Assembly: GCA_016722045.1 (NCBI GenBank)
Contig: JADKGY010000031.1
Span: 120,338 to 184,337, forward strand
Length of the DNA: 64,000 nucleotides
Direction: 5' to 3'
Source of the DNA: Candidatus Opimibacter skivensis
GTDB lineage: Bacteria; Bacteroidota; Bacteroidia; Chitinophagales; Saprospiraceae
Shown one piece after another: positions 1-8,947 of the stretch. The number at the start of each line of letters is the position of its first letter. Position 1 is the stretch's first letter. The notes beneath the pieces are model-generated. The model saw nothing but the letters and a program-made list of their open reading frames with translations, searched no databases and was not told where the DNA came from. Both the position numbers and the translations under genes were made by a program.

Positions 1-697
1 CAAGTTTTTGGAGGATAGCATCGATGCCATCATGACCACAAGGCCTTTGTCTAAAGAAGAGCTGGATCATCTTGAAAAACTTCAAAGCTATCCGGTACAA
101 AGTGTTTTTGCCAAAGGTGCACTTGCATTTATTACCAATAAAAATCAAACGGACACGACATTTACCTATGAACAGATGCTTTCCATGTTCAGGGATTCAA
201 CCGGTGGAAAAGTATTTATTATTGAAAATGCCAAATCCGGTATAACCAATCTCCTGCTTCAATTGATAAAACGAGAGAAATTGCCAAAGCATTTTTATGC
301 TTTAGGCTCCAAAAAAGAAATATTGGATTACCTGCCGAAACACGATGAAGCGATAGGCATCATCGACTGGAGTGACGTGAGTGACAGTGACAGTGGTCTG
401 ACAAAAGAAATACTTAATTCAATACACCTGATCGGTGTCAGCCGGCCGGTGGATTCTATTCAGCATGGTTTCGTGACACCCTATCAATACAATCTGCAGG
501 ATAATATATATCCCTTTACGAGGCCATTATATTTCATCAGTAAAACCGGCATGACTGACGTAGGGTCTGGTTTTGCAGCTTTCATCTCAGGGGAAATCGG
601 ACAAAAAATCATCCTGAAAGCAGGATTATTGCCCTTATATCAATCTGAACGTATACTGGAAATCAGGAATACGTCGGATATAAAAGTTATAAAATGA
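1..697 (+). CDS. PstS-like phosphate/anion substrate-binding protein, 5' end outside the window
   Basis: This is the C-terminal part (about 232 residues) of a periplasmic type II binding protein of the PstS family. The frame is open to the window edge, and the first residues read K-F-L-E-D-S-I-D-A-I-M-T-T-R-P-L, which resembles the PstS element where the protein lists ligand-contacting Thr/Ser-Arg residues. The TTG at position 8 is therefore not the real start. Later segments (a GVSRP block, then YPFTRPLYF and a GQKIILKAG-like C-terminus) also fit the family. Its stop overlaps an ATG at 694, but the next gene probably begins at 757. In many Bacteroidota such a protein sits between exbB/exbD/tonB and a TPR gene, so an Exb/Ton cluster may lie just upstream; that is inference. 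Confidence 0.75.
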   Translation, partial: KFLEDSIDAIMTTRPLSKEELDHLEKLQSYPVQSVFAKGALAFITNKNQTDTTFTYEQMLSMFRDSTGGKVFIIENAKSGITNLLLQLIKREKLPKHFYALGSKKEILDYLPKHDEAIGIIDWSDVSDSDSGLTKEILNSIHLIGVSRPVDSIQHGFVTPYQYNLQDNIYPFTRPLYFISKTGMTDVGSGFAAFISGEIGQKIILKAGLLPLYQSERILEIRNTSDIKVIK

Positions 698-756
698 ACA
701 CAATAGTTAAAACTCATGTTGCATTTTTGCATCTTCAATTGCTAAACATCACAAAA

Positions 757-2361
757 ATGAAAAAGATATTCTTTGTATTCGTGCTCGCTTTATCGGCTCT
801 GGGCCTGAGGGCTCAGACCATTGAGGAAGGGATAAAGTATATGGAAAATGAGAATTTCACAGCGGCACTCAATACATTCAATGCGATCTGCAAATCGGAT
901 CCTAAAGCATACCAGGCTTACTTCTACATCGGAGAGGTCAACTACCTGATGGAAAACTATGCAGAGGCTGAGAAGTCATACAAGAAAGGCCTTGCTTCCA
1001 ATGCACAGTGCGCTGAATGCAACGTCGGCCTGGGCAAGCTTGAGCTGGATAAAAACAACACTGTCGAAGCTGAAAAGTATTTTGCTTCAGCATTAAAGAT
1101 CAATAAGAAAAGTTCACTGATCCCGTCTCTGATTGGTGATGCTTATCTGCAGAGCAAGAAGCCTAATGCAGCTAAAGCAATTGAAAACCTGGCACAGGCA
1201 CGTTCTATGGATCCTAAAGTAGCCAAATACTGGGCACACCTGGGGGATGCGTATCTGATGAGCGGTGACAACGGCGAAGCAATGACTGCATATGAAACAG
1301 CTGTAGAAAAGGATCCTACTAATACAGAAGCATATATCAGTATAGCCAGAATCTGGGCAAATGCAAAACAAACCGACCTGGCCATTCCAAAACTTGAGGA
1401 AGCTATACGACTTTCTCCAAACGATGCCCGTCCTATCAAGGACCTTTATGAACTCTATATCAGAGAAAAGAAATATGATAAGGTGACGCCACTGCTTGAG
1501 AAATATGTAGAGCTGACTGGTTCTGATGTGGATGCGAAAGTGAGATTAGTAAAATTCCTGACTTTCCAGGCCAAAGATTATGAACGTGCCAATATGGAAG
1601 GCGAAAAACTATTGCTCACCAATCCGGAAGAATATACATTGCACAGATGGCTAGCCTGGTCTCACTATGAACTTGGACAATACAAGGATTCATATGAACA
1701 TAGTAACAAGTTGTTTGACGAAATCGAAAAAAAGCCAGACCGTAAAGCATTTCCATCGGATTATGAATACTGGGCGAAAGCAGCTTTCAAACTTGGCGAT
1801 CTTGAACATGCTTCACATATCTACCGTAAATATCTCGAGTTCGAGCCATCACGATCAAATGAAATTTATGGATTGTTAGCCAAGGCGTATTACGATTCAT
1901 CAAATTATGTGCAGGCTATAAATTATTATAAGCGTAAGGGCGAAATAAAACCTCTGTCAAACCAGGATGCATATTGGTTGGGTCTTGCGTTTGACAAACA
2001 AAAACAATATCCACAGGCAGATTCAATATTTGCCATCGTTGTAGCAGCGACTCCTAATTATGCTCAGGGTTGGTGGCTGCGGGCCAAAACTGCAAATAAG
2101 ATTGATACCATTTCAAACGATTCTGTTTGGCTAGCTAAACCTTTTTATGAGAAGTATATAGAATTGGTAGCTGTGGATTCCGCATCAATCGCGAAGAATA
2201 AAACAAATCTTATGGCTGCCTATTATTACCTGGCCTATCATTGGGTACAGCAAGAGGACTTTGTTAAAGCCAAAGAATACTACAACAAGATCCTTGAGTT
2301 AGACCCTGCAGAAGAAACAGCAATTGATGCGCTGAAGATTCTCAAACAAAAAAACAGGTGA
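757..2361 (+). CDS. Secreted tetratricopeptide-repeat protein
   Basis: A 534-residue protein built mostly of TPR helices. The ORF is open from 694, but the ATG at 757 begins a clear signal peptide (MKKIFFVFVLALSALGLRAQ), so I place the start there. At least six TPR units are visible, for example the stretch with YFYIGEVNYLMENYAEAEKSY and the one with YWAHLGDAYLMSGDNGEAM; a last unit lies at the C-terminus (AKEYYNKILELDPAEE). No enzymatic domain is seen. It is likely a periplasmic or outer-membrane-associated scaffold. It follows the PstS-like gene in the same direction with a 59-bp gap, an arrangement common in Bacteroidota next to Exb/Ton systems. The exact partner cannot be told from sequence. 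Confidence 0.8.
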   Translation: MKKIFFVFVLALSALGLRAQTIEEGIKYMENENFTAALNTFNAICKSDPKAYQAYFYIGEVNYLMENYAEAEKSYKKGLASNAQCAECNVGLGKLELDKNNTVEAEKYFASALKINKKSSLIPSLIGDAYLQSKKPNAAKAIENLAQARSMDPKVAKYWAHLGDAYLMSGDNGEAMTAYETAVEKDPTNTEAYISIARIWANAKQTDLAIPKLEEAIRLSPNDARPIKDLYELYIREKKYDKVTPLLEKYVELTGSDVDAKVRLVKFLTFQAKDYERANMEGEKLLLTNPEEYTLHRWLAWSHYELGQYKDSYEHSNKLFDEIEKKPDRKAFPSDYEYWAKAAFKLGDLEHASHIYRKYLEFEPSRSNEIYGLLAKAYYDSSNYVQAINYYKRKGEIKPLSNQDAYWLGLAFDKQKQYPQADSIFAIVVAATPNYAQGWWLRAKTANKIDTISNDSVWLAKPFYEKYIELVAVDSASIAKNKTNLMAAYYYLAYHWVQQEDFVKAKEYYNKILELDPAEETAIDALKILKQKNR

Positions 2362-2383
2362 GGCAAGGCTTTTTAACTTATTT

Positions 2384-2413
2384 AAAAAAGGGCGGATACA
2401 TCTGCCCTTTTTT
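2384..2413. terminator. Bidirectional intrinsic terminator between convergent genes
   Basis: An A6 tract, GGGCGGAT, a short ACA loop, ATCTGCCC (one G-T pair) and a T6 tract form a hairpin that reads as a terminator on both strands. It lies between the TPR gene (+) and the BatA-like gene (-). Confidence 0.8.
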
Positions 2414-2417
2414 ATTT

Positions 2418-3425
2418 TCAATACGGAAGGGTCCTTAGAAATGTAGCCCTTGAAATAAAAAGAAGGGCCAACAAAGCCAAGCCGAAAATCAACGGCACAT
2501 GATATAACTCCTGGTACCTCTTGAATACTGTGATCTCCACTTGTGTTTTTTCCAACTGATCTATTTCTGCATAGACCTGTTGCAATGCTTCAGCTGATGT
2601 AGCTCTGTAATATTTACCGCCGGTCTGATCTGCGATTTGTTTCAGCAATGTTTCATCGATCTCGACATTCGTGTAGCCAAACTGATATTGACCATCAGCA
2701 TTACGTCGCACAGGAGACAGAGCCTGTCCATAACTGCCGATACCTATCGTGTATACTTTGATATTAAATTGTTTCGCGAGATCTGCAGCCGTTGCAGGTC
2801 GGATATAACCTGCATTATTGACGCCATCTGTGAGAAGAAGAACAACTTTACTTTTTGCATCACTATCCTTCAGCCTGTTGACTGCAGCAGCGAGGCCCAT
2901 ACCGATCGCCGTACCATCTTCGAGCTGTCCACATTGAAGTTGTTTTAGATAATCAACGAGTACCTCATGATCATGCGTCAGCGGACATTGTGTATAACAT
3001 TCCGCAGCAAACACTGCCAAACCTATCCTGTCGTACGTCCTGTGTGTGATAAAATCCGCAGCCACCTGTTTGCTCACAGATAATCTGTCGGGATCAAAAT
3101 CTCTGGACAACATCGATGATGACAGATCCATCACAAGGAAGATATCAATGCCCTCTCCTTTTATCTTTTCTTCATCATTCTCTCGCTGCGGTCGCGCCAT
3201 CGCTACAATCAAAGCAGCCATAGCAATCCAAAAAAGAGGCTCTACAAATCTGAATACAACGACGCGCCACGAGTCCCGAACTTTGCCGTAAAGCACAGGT
3301 ACATCCATTGCAACGATTACATCCGGCGTGCCTTTGCGTCGTCTGTACCAAATGATCAGCGGTATCAATGTCAGTAACAACAACCACCATGGGTCGTGGA
3401 GCGAAATATTATTCCACAGGTGCAT
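2418..3425 (-). CDS. batA: BatA-like von Willebrand factor A membrane protein
   Basis: A 335-residue protein with two N-terminal hydrophobic segments (about residues 14-26 and 57-76), a periplasmic-side or cytosolic VWA domain, and a last membrane helix near residue 312-328. The metal-ion-dependent adhesion site is complete: D100-L-S-S-S104, T172 and D200 in LLLTDG. The short N-terminal part with a WYRRRK stretch is the usual BatA/aerotolerance N-terminus. It is the last gene of the MoxR/DUF58 operon and starts inside the end of the preceding gene (17-bp overlap). The function of Bat proteins is poorly defined; they are linked to envelope stress and MoxR chaperone activity. No BatB, BatC or BatD follows, since the operon ends here against a convergent gene. 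Confidence 0.85.
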   Translation of the reverse strand: MHLWNNISLHDPWWLLLLTLIPLIIWYRRRKGTPDVIVAMDVPVLYGKVRDSWRVVVFRFVEPLFWIAMAALIVAMARPQRENDEEKIKGEGIDIFLVMDLSSSMLSRDFDPDRLSVSKQVAADFITHRTYDRIGLAVFAAECYTQCPLTHDHEVLVDYLKQLQCGQLEDGTAIGMGLAAAVNRLKDSDAKSKVVLLLTDGVNNAGYIRPATAADLAKQFNIKVYTIGIGSYGQALSPVRRNADGQYQFGYTNVEIDETLLKQIADQTGGKYYRATSAEALQQVYAEIDQLEKTQVEITVFKRYQELYHVPLIFGLALLALLFISRATFLRTLPY

Positions 3426-4350
3426 CTGTACTTGTTTTATCCGTCTCCGGCGTGAGTAAGGAGGGCACCTGCATCGTCTGCTTTACAAAATTGCGTACAC
3501 GTTCGATCGTAGCCGCATGGATATCAATACCTGGATCTGCTTTCGCAAATTTGATCAGATCTGATATAGAAAGTAATTCACTAGTATCCGCCAGGAGTAA
3601 AGGACTCAATTGCTGAAGACGCAATTGGTCAAGTATTTCATCTGTTGTTTGTTCCAGTGCCCGGATGCTATATCGTCTCTCAAGATATTCACGCAATATG
3701 GAGGTGAGCAATGTGTAATGCTCCTTCACTTCCCCACTCTGCCACAGCCGTTTTGATTCCAGATCTGACAGCGCATTAAAAGCCCAATCATGAGGTAAGG
3801 GGACGTAGACAATTTGTTCCTTTATATTTTCCTTTTTCTTTCGATGCCTCCACCAATAGATCAGTCCGAATAAAAGCAAGAGTGCACCAATAAAGTGAGG
3901 TATATATTTTTTGAAATAAAGAATACTGAAAGGCTGTCTGACAATGTCCTTGATCGGAAGCAATCCTGTCGAATCAGGCTCAACAGGTTTGATCTGAACA
4001 GGAACATCATTCGAAAAAACTGTATCTATCTTATCCTGGTATTTAATCAGAAGTGGCAAAGCAGGAATCCTGACCCACCCGGTATCAAACAATGCAATGG
4101 TCCAGGATACAGTCATAGAAGATGGGTCACTATTCTCCACAACAGGACCATGAATGACTTCAAACTGCTTTGAAGAGTCTGGCCAGATCTCTTTCATGTT
4201 GATCCATTCACGTCCATTGCTCAGATTTGTTTTGATGGTTGCTTTCAGTTGATCACCTATCGTGGCCTGCATGTGATCTACAGTCAGCGATGCCTGGCTC
4301 ATCCCTGATACGTACAAATGGATAACTAGAATGAATGTGAAATACCTCAT
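3409..4350 (-). CDS. Membrane protein of the Bat operon (BatD-like N-terminal partner)
   Basis: A 313-residue protein with a signal peptide (about residues 1-20), an extracytoplasmic beta-rich domain to about residue 145, one membrane helix near residues 151-167 followed by a WWRHRKKK stop-transfer sequence, and a cytoplasmic alpha-helical domain. Its position between the DUF58 gene and batA matches the small BatD-like protein usually found there in Bacteroidota operons. It shares its ATG/TGA junction with the DUF58 gene (1-bp overlap at 4350) and overlaps batA by 17 bp, so the three are probably translated together. The family assignment comes mainly from context and topology. Confidence 0.65.
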   Translation of the reverse strand: MRYFTFILVIHLYVSGMSQASLTVDHMQATIGDQLKATIKTNLSNGREWINMKEIWPDSSKQFEVIHGPVVENSDPSSMTVSWTIALFDTGWVRIPALPLLIKYQDKIDTVFSNDVPVQIKPVEPDSTGLLPIKDIVRQPFSILYFKKYIPHFIGALLLLFGLIYWWRHRKKKENIKEQIVYVPLPHDWAFNALSDLESKRLWQSGEVKEHYTLLTSILREYLERRYSIRALEQTTDEILDQLRLQQLSPLLLADTSELLSISDLIKFAKADPGIDIHAATIERVRNFVKQTMQVPSLLTPETDKTSTDAPVE

Positions 4351-5219
4351 CAGGAAGCACGGTGTTTAAAAAATCGGTGAAATTCCTGAATGTAAGACTG
4401 GTCTGTCGCCAGGGTCATCACATCACTTTGATTGCGCTTGAATTGTTCCTTAAAATCTAGTAGTCTGTGTGCATAGCTCACAGCATATGCATGACGAACT
4501 TTCGCATCGGACGTATCGACTATACTGATCCGCTGTGTCTCCGAATCTCTCATCCGTATGAGACCTGCATCGGGAAGATTAGTCTCAGCAGGATCATGTA
4601 CATGAATTCCCACCATGTCATGACGTTTAGAAGCAATACGAAGTGTGTCTTCGAATGGCTCAGAAATAAAGTCACTGATCACGAAAGCAATACATTTCTT
4701 TTTGATGACATTTGACAAATACGCGAGAGGCACATTGATATTCGTCTTTCGACCTATTGGTTCGAAGTACAACAACTCACGTATGATGCGCAGCAGATGT
4801 TGTCTTCCTTTTTTTGGAGGGATATACATTTCAATCTGATCTGTAAACAGGATCAGCCCTACTTTATCATTGTTCTGAAGTGCAGAAAAACCAAGGACTG
4901 CACAAATCTCTGCTATCCATTCATTTTTCCATTGATCATGTGTGCCGAATTGGACAGAATGACTGACATCAACCAGGAGCATGATGGTAAGCTCTCTTTC
5001 TTCTTCAAAGACTTTTATGTGCGGCTCACCTGTACGTGCTGTTACATTCCAATCGATGTCGCGAACTTCATCACCATATTGATAGGCGCGGACTTCGCTG
5101 AACGACATACCACGACCTTTGAATGCCGAATGATATTCACCTGAAAAAATATTTTTGCTCAGACTCCTGGTCTTGATCTCTACCTTCCGTACCCGCTTGA
5201 GAAGTTCACTTGTGTCCAC
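4350..5219 (-). CDS. DUF58 domain protein (MoxR-associated, VWA-like)
   Basis: A 289-residue soluble protein. The DUF58 signature is clear: Y48-G-D-E-V-R-D-I-D-W57, followed by a VWA-like strand with D84-V-S-H-S88 that resembles a MIDAS motif. DUF58 proteins nearly always accompany MoxR AAA+ ATPases and are thought to be their clients or adaptors. It lies in the minus-strand operon after the unknown 419-residue gene and is coupled to the next membrane protein by a 1-bp overlap. Confidence 0.88.
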   Translation of the reverse strand: MDTSELLKRVRKVEIKTRSLSKNIFSGEYHSAFKGRGMSFSEVRAYQYGDEVRDIDWNVTARTGEPHIKVFEEERELTIMLLVDVSHSVQFGTHDQWKNEWIAEICAVLGFSALQNNDKVGLILFTDQIEMYIPPKKGRQHLLRIIRELLYFEPIGRKTNINVPLAYLSNVIKKKCIAFVISDFISEPFEDTLRIASKRHDMVGIHVHDPAETNLPDAGLIRMRDSETQRISIVDTSDAKVRHAYAVSYAHRLLDFKEQFKRNQSDVMTLATDQSYIQEFHRFFKHRAS

Positions 5220-5246
5220 GTATGCTTAGCTTTAGTCAGGGATTAT

Positions 5247-6506
5247 TTATTGCCATCCAAAATTTCGCCAGTACTTCTTTTTGATCAGTAGTTTGCTTTG
5301 TTCAAGCGATAGCAGCCTGATATCATCTCCATAGATCATATCAAATTCGGTGAGCATGACCACCCCTTCACGTGTTGGGATTAAATATTTGTATCCGGCT
5401 TTATGCAACCATGCTTCATATTCCTCATCAGTCTGTGGTCCTGATATTTTGAAGGCTAACGCTTCCGCTTTTTTCAAATCAGATGCTGTGTTAATCAGTT
5501 CGGATGTGGGAAGGATGATATCTTCTTTTTTCAACAGTACAAAACATTCTCTGCGTGTTGAACCCGGATTGATATATGTCGCTAAACCACTCACATAATC
5601 TTCACCTGCATCAAGTATTTCGACCCAACCAGATGAGCGATGAACAAGCCTTTCAATTCCATCTGTCTCATTAAGAGAAGTTATATATTTGACGCCTTCG
5701 GCCCATGTTTTATCAACCCAATTACTTACCCATGCCTCATATGTTTTACTTTCCAGCTGAGGATATATGAAATCGAGAAACCCCTTTGAGTTATCAAACT
5801 GGCGCACGACAAGTGGAAAATTGGCCGTAAGTGATGCCGGATATTCTTTTTCATCCATCACAGCTTTATACGTCTGCGCATCATGTTGACGCATCTGTAC
5901 GCGAATAGGTGCACCTCCGGGATTTTGAATCACTGTATTCCAGATCGAACACGTACCATCAAGACAATACCCTTCAAAGCGTGTATACACTGCATTGCGA
6001 TGTGCGATACCGGAAACAATGCCATAATCCATTTTCTGCACTGATATAGAGACAGGAGGAGTGGATGCGATCTGGATATATTCAGAATTCGGTTTGAAAT
6101 TTTTAATCTTAATCAACGAATTTGGAAATGCGATGATGTTGAACACTCTGCTTTGGTCTGAGGACATCCATTCCATTTTGATCTGGTCCTTTGTGATGAG
6201 GCCCTTGAGATAACCAGTGAGCCTGTCATATTCATCACGTTCCTGCAATTCAAAAGGTCCCTTTTTCTTCCAGTCTCCCAGCAGGCGATGGGATTTTTTA
6301 TCTCCTTTATGGATCAGATAACCTGCAATCTGGACACTATCCGATGCGAGAATGATGAGGACCGGGTGATAATCGGCCAGAACGCCTTCATAGGTTTGTT
6401 CCCATTTTACCTTGCTCAATTGCGAACGAATCCAGGGATCCGCAGTTGTCTGTGAACTAAGGCCTGAATAAAGGCAGATAAAAAGAAATAAAGTGTGTAC
6501 TCTCAT
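5247..6506 (-). CDS. Unknown secreted protein inserted in the MoxR-Bat operon
   Basis: A 419-residue protein with a signal peptide (MRVHTLFLFICLYSGLSSQ) and no membrane helix after it. I do not recognise a domain. The N-terminal 130 residues look beta-rich (short alternating hydrophobic strands, GYLIHKGDKK, GYLKGLITKDQIKMEW), in the manner of MORN-like or lipocalin-like sheets. Two cysteines lie close together (GYCLDGTCSIW) and could form a disulfide. It sits 15 bp downstream of the MoxR gene and 27 bp upstream of DUF58, so it is probably co-transcribed with them. This slot is normally empty in the operon type. It may be a periplasmic client or sensor, which is inference from position only. 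Confidence 0.6.
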   Translation of the reverse strand: MRVHTLFLFICLYSGLSSQTTADPWIRSQLSKVKWEQTYEGVLADYHPVLIILASDSVQIAGYLIHKGDKKSHRLLGDWKKKGPFELQERDEYDRLTGYLKGLITKDQIKMEWMSSDQSRVFNIIAFPNSLIKIKNFKPNSEYIQIASTPPVSISVQKMDYGIVSGIAHRNAVYTRFEGYCLDGTCSIWNTVIQNPGGAPIRVQMRQHDAQTYKAVMDEKEYPASLTANFPLVVRQFDNSKGFLDFIYPQLESKTYEAWVSNWVDKTWAEGVKYITSLNETDGIERLVHRSSGWVEILDAGEDYVSGLATYINPGSTRRECFVLLKKEDIILPTSELINTASDLKKAEALAFKISGPQTDEEYEAWLHKAGYKYLIPTREGVVMLTEFDMIYGDDIRLLSLEQSKLLIKKKYWRNFGWQ

Positions 6507-6521
6507 GTTGTCAATTGAAAC

Positions 6522-7520
6522 CTAAGGTACCTCAATACTATTTAGGATGGTTTTGATGATATCTTCCTGGCTTATGTTTTCGGCTTCGGCTTCGTAGCTT
6601 AATCCTATCCTGTGCCGGAGAATATCAGGACAAACCTGACGGACATCTTCGGGGATCACGTAGGCTCTGCGCTTCATAAATGCCATGGCTTTTGATGCAA
6701 TCACGAGATTAATACTGGCCCGGGGCGATGCGCCGTATGAAATGAGTGGTTTTAATTTGTTAAGACCTATTGCTTCAGGTTGACGGGTAGCGAACACGAT
6801 ATCAAGAATATAATTCTCGATTTTCTCGTCCATATATACTTTACGGACGATTTTTCTTGCCCTGAGAATGGCATCCGGAGAGACGACAGGTTGAAGCTTA
6901 ATATTCATTTCCCCTGTGAGGCTGCGCTGCATGATGATCCTTTCTTCTGCTTTATCAGGGTAACCGATTTTGACTTTAAACATAAAGCGGTCTACCTGGG
7001 CTTCCGGGAGATTGTATGTTCCTTCCTGTTCGATCGGATTCTGAGTGGCCAGTACCAAAAAGGGTTCCTTCAGCTTAAATGTCTCTCCCCCGATGGTCAC
7101 TTGTCTTTCCTGCATCGCTTCAAGAAGGGCGCTTTGCACTTTGGCTGGTGCCCTGTTGATTTCGTCTGCCAGGATAAACTGGGCAAAAATGGGGCCCTGA
7201 CGAACAGAAAACTGGCTGGAAGAAGGATTATAGATCATGGTCCCGATAATATCCGCGGGCAGAAGGTCAGGAGTGAACTGTATCCGGCTGAAACTGCCAT
7301 CAACTGTTGAGGCAAGTGTCTTGATAGCCAGCGTTTTAGCTAAGCCCGGCAGGCCTTCAAGCAAAACGTGTCCATCTGCGAGGAGACCCAGGAGCAGCCT
7401 GCTGATCATATTAGACTGACCGACGATGACCCGGCCGCTGGCTTCGATGATTTTGTCTACAAAAGCACTTTCATTGTAAATCTCCTGACTAAGAGCTTCA
7501 ATATCTACACTGGCATACAT
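6522..7520 (-). CDS. MoxR-family AAA+ ATPase
   Basis: A 332-residue AAA+ ATPase and the first gene of the minus-strand Bat operon. Walker A is G56-L-P-G-L-A-K-T63, Walker B is ILADE (116-120) followed by INRAP, and sensor 1 is the ATQNP stretch near residue 158. The GTYNLPEAQVDRF block with its arginine finger is typical of MoxR. MoxR proteins act as chaperones or metal-insertion ATPases for VWA-domain partners, here the DUF58 and BatA proteins downstream. It starts back to back with the divergent 244-residue gene, so the promoter region is very short (about 40 bp). Confidence 0.93.
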   Translation of the reverse strand: MYASVDIEALSQEIYNESAFVDKIIEASGRVIVGQSNMISRLLLGLLADGHVLLEGLPGLAKTLAIKTLASTVDGSFSRIQFTPDLLPADIIGTMIYNPSSSQFSVRQGPIFAQFILADEINRAPAKVQSALLEAMQERQVTIGGETFKLKEPFLVLATQNPIEQEGTYNLPEAQVDRFMFKVKIGYPDKAEERIIMQRSLTGEMNIKLQPVVSPDAILRARKIVRKVYMDEKIENYILDIVFATRQPEAIGLNKLKPLISYGASPRASINLVIASKAMAFMKRRAYVIPEDVRQVCPDILRHRIGLSYEAEAENISQEDIIKTILNSIEVP

Positions 7521-7560
7521 AAGGTGGTTGTATTTTTATCGGAGCGTGAAATTATACTCT

Positions 7561-8262
7561 ATGCAACAATTGCGACTGATATTACCCGTCATTAACGGGT
7601 TATTAAAGACTTACAAGATACCCCGTCTGATCTGCGTCTTCATATTAGCGACATATAGCCATATTCCTGTTCATTCACAGACGGTGGATCCGGTCACGTC
7701 CATTCGTGATCTGAGGGAAGGATATCTTATCGTGAGGATGCCTGCCTCGAAACCTAAAATTGATACCCTACAGTCCATGATCGCCAGAACTTCGGACAAT
7801 ACGTCAAAACTTCGTCTGCAACGATTCCTTGACGAAGCCAGAGAAGAACGTGATAGTTTGCTGGCAGATTATACGCGGGCCTTCAGAGATTACTATCATT
7901 TTTCAAGGACGGCCTATTTTTTCGATTATGACGGACGCGATTTGCGCAAAGCCAGTTTTTACAAAATGGATGGAACACCATTTTCAAAAGATTCCATCGG
8001 CAACAAACCGGTATTCTATCTCTACTTTGAGCGAACAGAAGAAAGCCATATTGAGGCTTTGGTGATCTATAATGTGGAAGGATTAAAAGTGCCAACTCCC
8101 TTTCCAAATAATTTTACACGGGGTGGTATTAATTTCCTTTTTCTAAAAATGTCCGAGCGTAAATTTCCGGCGTGGAGAGTGGATAGGATTAATAAGAGGT
8201 TGTTTAAATATTGGGGAGAGAATCGGGGAGAGTTAGGCGAAGGCGAAGGCGAAGGCGAATAG
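7561..8262 (+). CDS. Unknown exported protein with a GEGEGE tail
   Basis: About 233 residues from the ATG at 7561. The frame is open back to a TTG at 7528, but the ATG gives the better start. A long N-terminal region (about 40 residues ending VHSQ) looks like a signal peptide with an extended basic part. The body contains a coiled, charged segment (LDEAREERDSLLADYTRAFRDYYHFSRTAYFFDYDGRD) and a mixed alpha/beta C-terminal half; I do not recognise a family. The last ten residues are encoded by a GGCGAA hexamer repeat (8227-8259), which gives (EG)n. This is one of several cases in the window where a simple repeat forms a protein C-terminus. Confidence 0.55.
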   Translation: MQQLRLILPVINGLLKTYKIPRLICVFILATYSHIPVHSQTVDPVTSIRDLREGYLIVRMPASKPKIDTLQSMIARTSDNTSKLRLQRFLDEAREERDSLLADYTRAFRDYYHFSRTAYFFDYDGRDLRKASFYKMDGTPFSKDSIGNKPVFYLYFERTEESHIEALVIYNVEGLKVPTPFPNNFTRGGINFLFLKMSERKFPAWRVDRINKRLFKYWGENRGELGEGEGEGE

Positions 8263-8311
8263 TGAGTGGTGAGTGAATGATAAATGGTTAAGTTAATATG
8301 GACAAACAAAA

Positions 8312-8388
8312 TTCTGAATGTGGCATCTTGAATTTGGAATAAAGAAATAGAAGGCTCAATTTAGAATATCGAAGAGTTGATTAATTAT
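8312..8388. repeat. Degenerate heptamer-spaced repeat
   Basis: In the gap between convergent genes, GAA or GAAT words recur with a spacing of 7 bp (attctga, atcttga, atttgga, tttagaa, tatcgaa). The array is too degenerate to be certain, but it fits the same 7-bp rule as clearer arrays elsewhere in the window. Confidence 0.35.
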
Positions 8389-8711
8389 CCACCCTTCTTA
8401 TAAATCTTCTCCACCACGACACTATCCGGTTTCTCTTTGAATGCAGGCTTGATCGGTTTGACCGGTTTTTCAGGTTTCGTGATTGTGTCCAGTTTTGTTT
8501 CAAGGGATATGGCCACCAGAACAGAGTCAACATATTTTTCAGCTTCTTCCAAAATCTTATCATCGCAGGATTTGATTTGAGCTTCCCGCCATTGGGCTAA
8601 TTTGATTTCAATAGCTGCATTGATTAGTTGTTCCTGGGTAACTTTTTCCTTACAACCCGCATAGGTCAGGATAAAGAGAATGGGGAAAGTATATCGCAGA
8701 CTATATTTCAC
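8385..8711 (-). CDS. Small lipoprotein coupled to lptB operon
   Basis: A 108-residue protein with a lipoprotein signal (LTYAGC, Cys at about residue 20) and a helical region followed by a Pro/Lys-rich tail (KPEKPVKPIKPAFKEKP). The sequence after the Cys (EKVTQEQLINAAIEIKLAQ) resembles small Bacteroidota lipoproteins of unknown function. Its start overlaps the stop of the upstream 79-residue gene by 4 bp (ATGA-type junction), so translation is probably coupled. It is the last gene of the lptB group. Confidence 0.6.
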   Translation of the reverse strand: MKYSLRYTFPILFILTYAGCKEKVTQEQLINAAIEIKLAQWREAQIKSCDDKILEEAEKYVDSVLVAISLETKLDTITKPEKPVKPIKPAFKEKPDSVVVEKIYKKGG

Positions 8712-8947
8712 TTTACAAGGTTATTCATTTCCATTTGTCGGGCATTCATAATCGAATCCACGACTATTTTAAAATAGACTTCATGTCGGGCAGCACACAG
8801 GGAGTCCATATTCGATTGCAAAAATACTGTCTGATGATTATAAATAGAATCAATGACCTGTCTGCTGTTACGGGTTGGAGTGACAGCACTGGTCGTGCAT
8901 GCTGCGAAAAAGAAAAACAGGATAAAGAACAGGAAAGCGAATTTCAT
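8708..8947 (-). CDS. Very small lipoprotein coupled to lptB
   Basis: Only 79 residues. It has a very hydrophobic signal (FAFLFFILFFFFAAC, Cys about residue 16) and a short helical mature part (about 60 residues). It overlaps lptB by 4 bp upstream and the 108-residue lipoprotein by 4 bp downstream. The overlaps and matching lipobox layout argue that this is a real gene even though it is small. A role beside the LPS transport ATPase is inference from position. Confidence 0.55.
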   Translation of the reverse strand: MKFAFLFFILFFFFAACTTSAVTPTRNSRQVIDSIYNHQTVFLQSNMDSLCAARHEVYFKIVVDSIMNARQMEMNNLVK

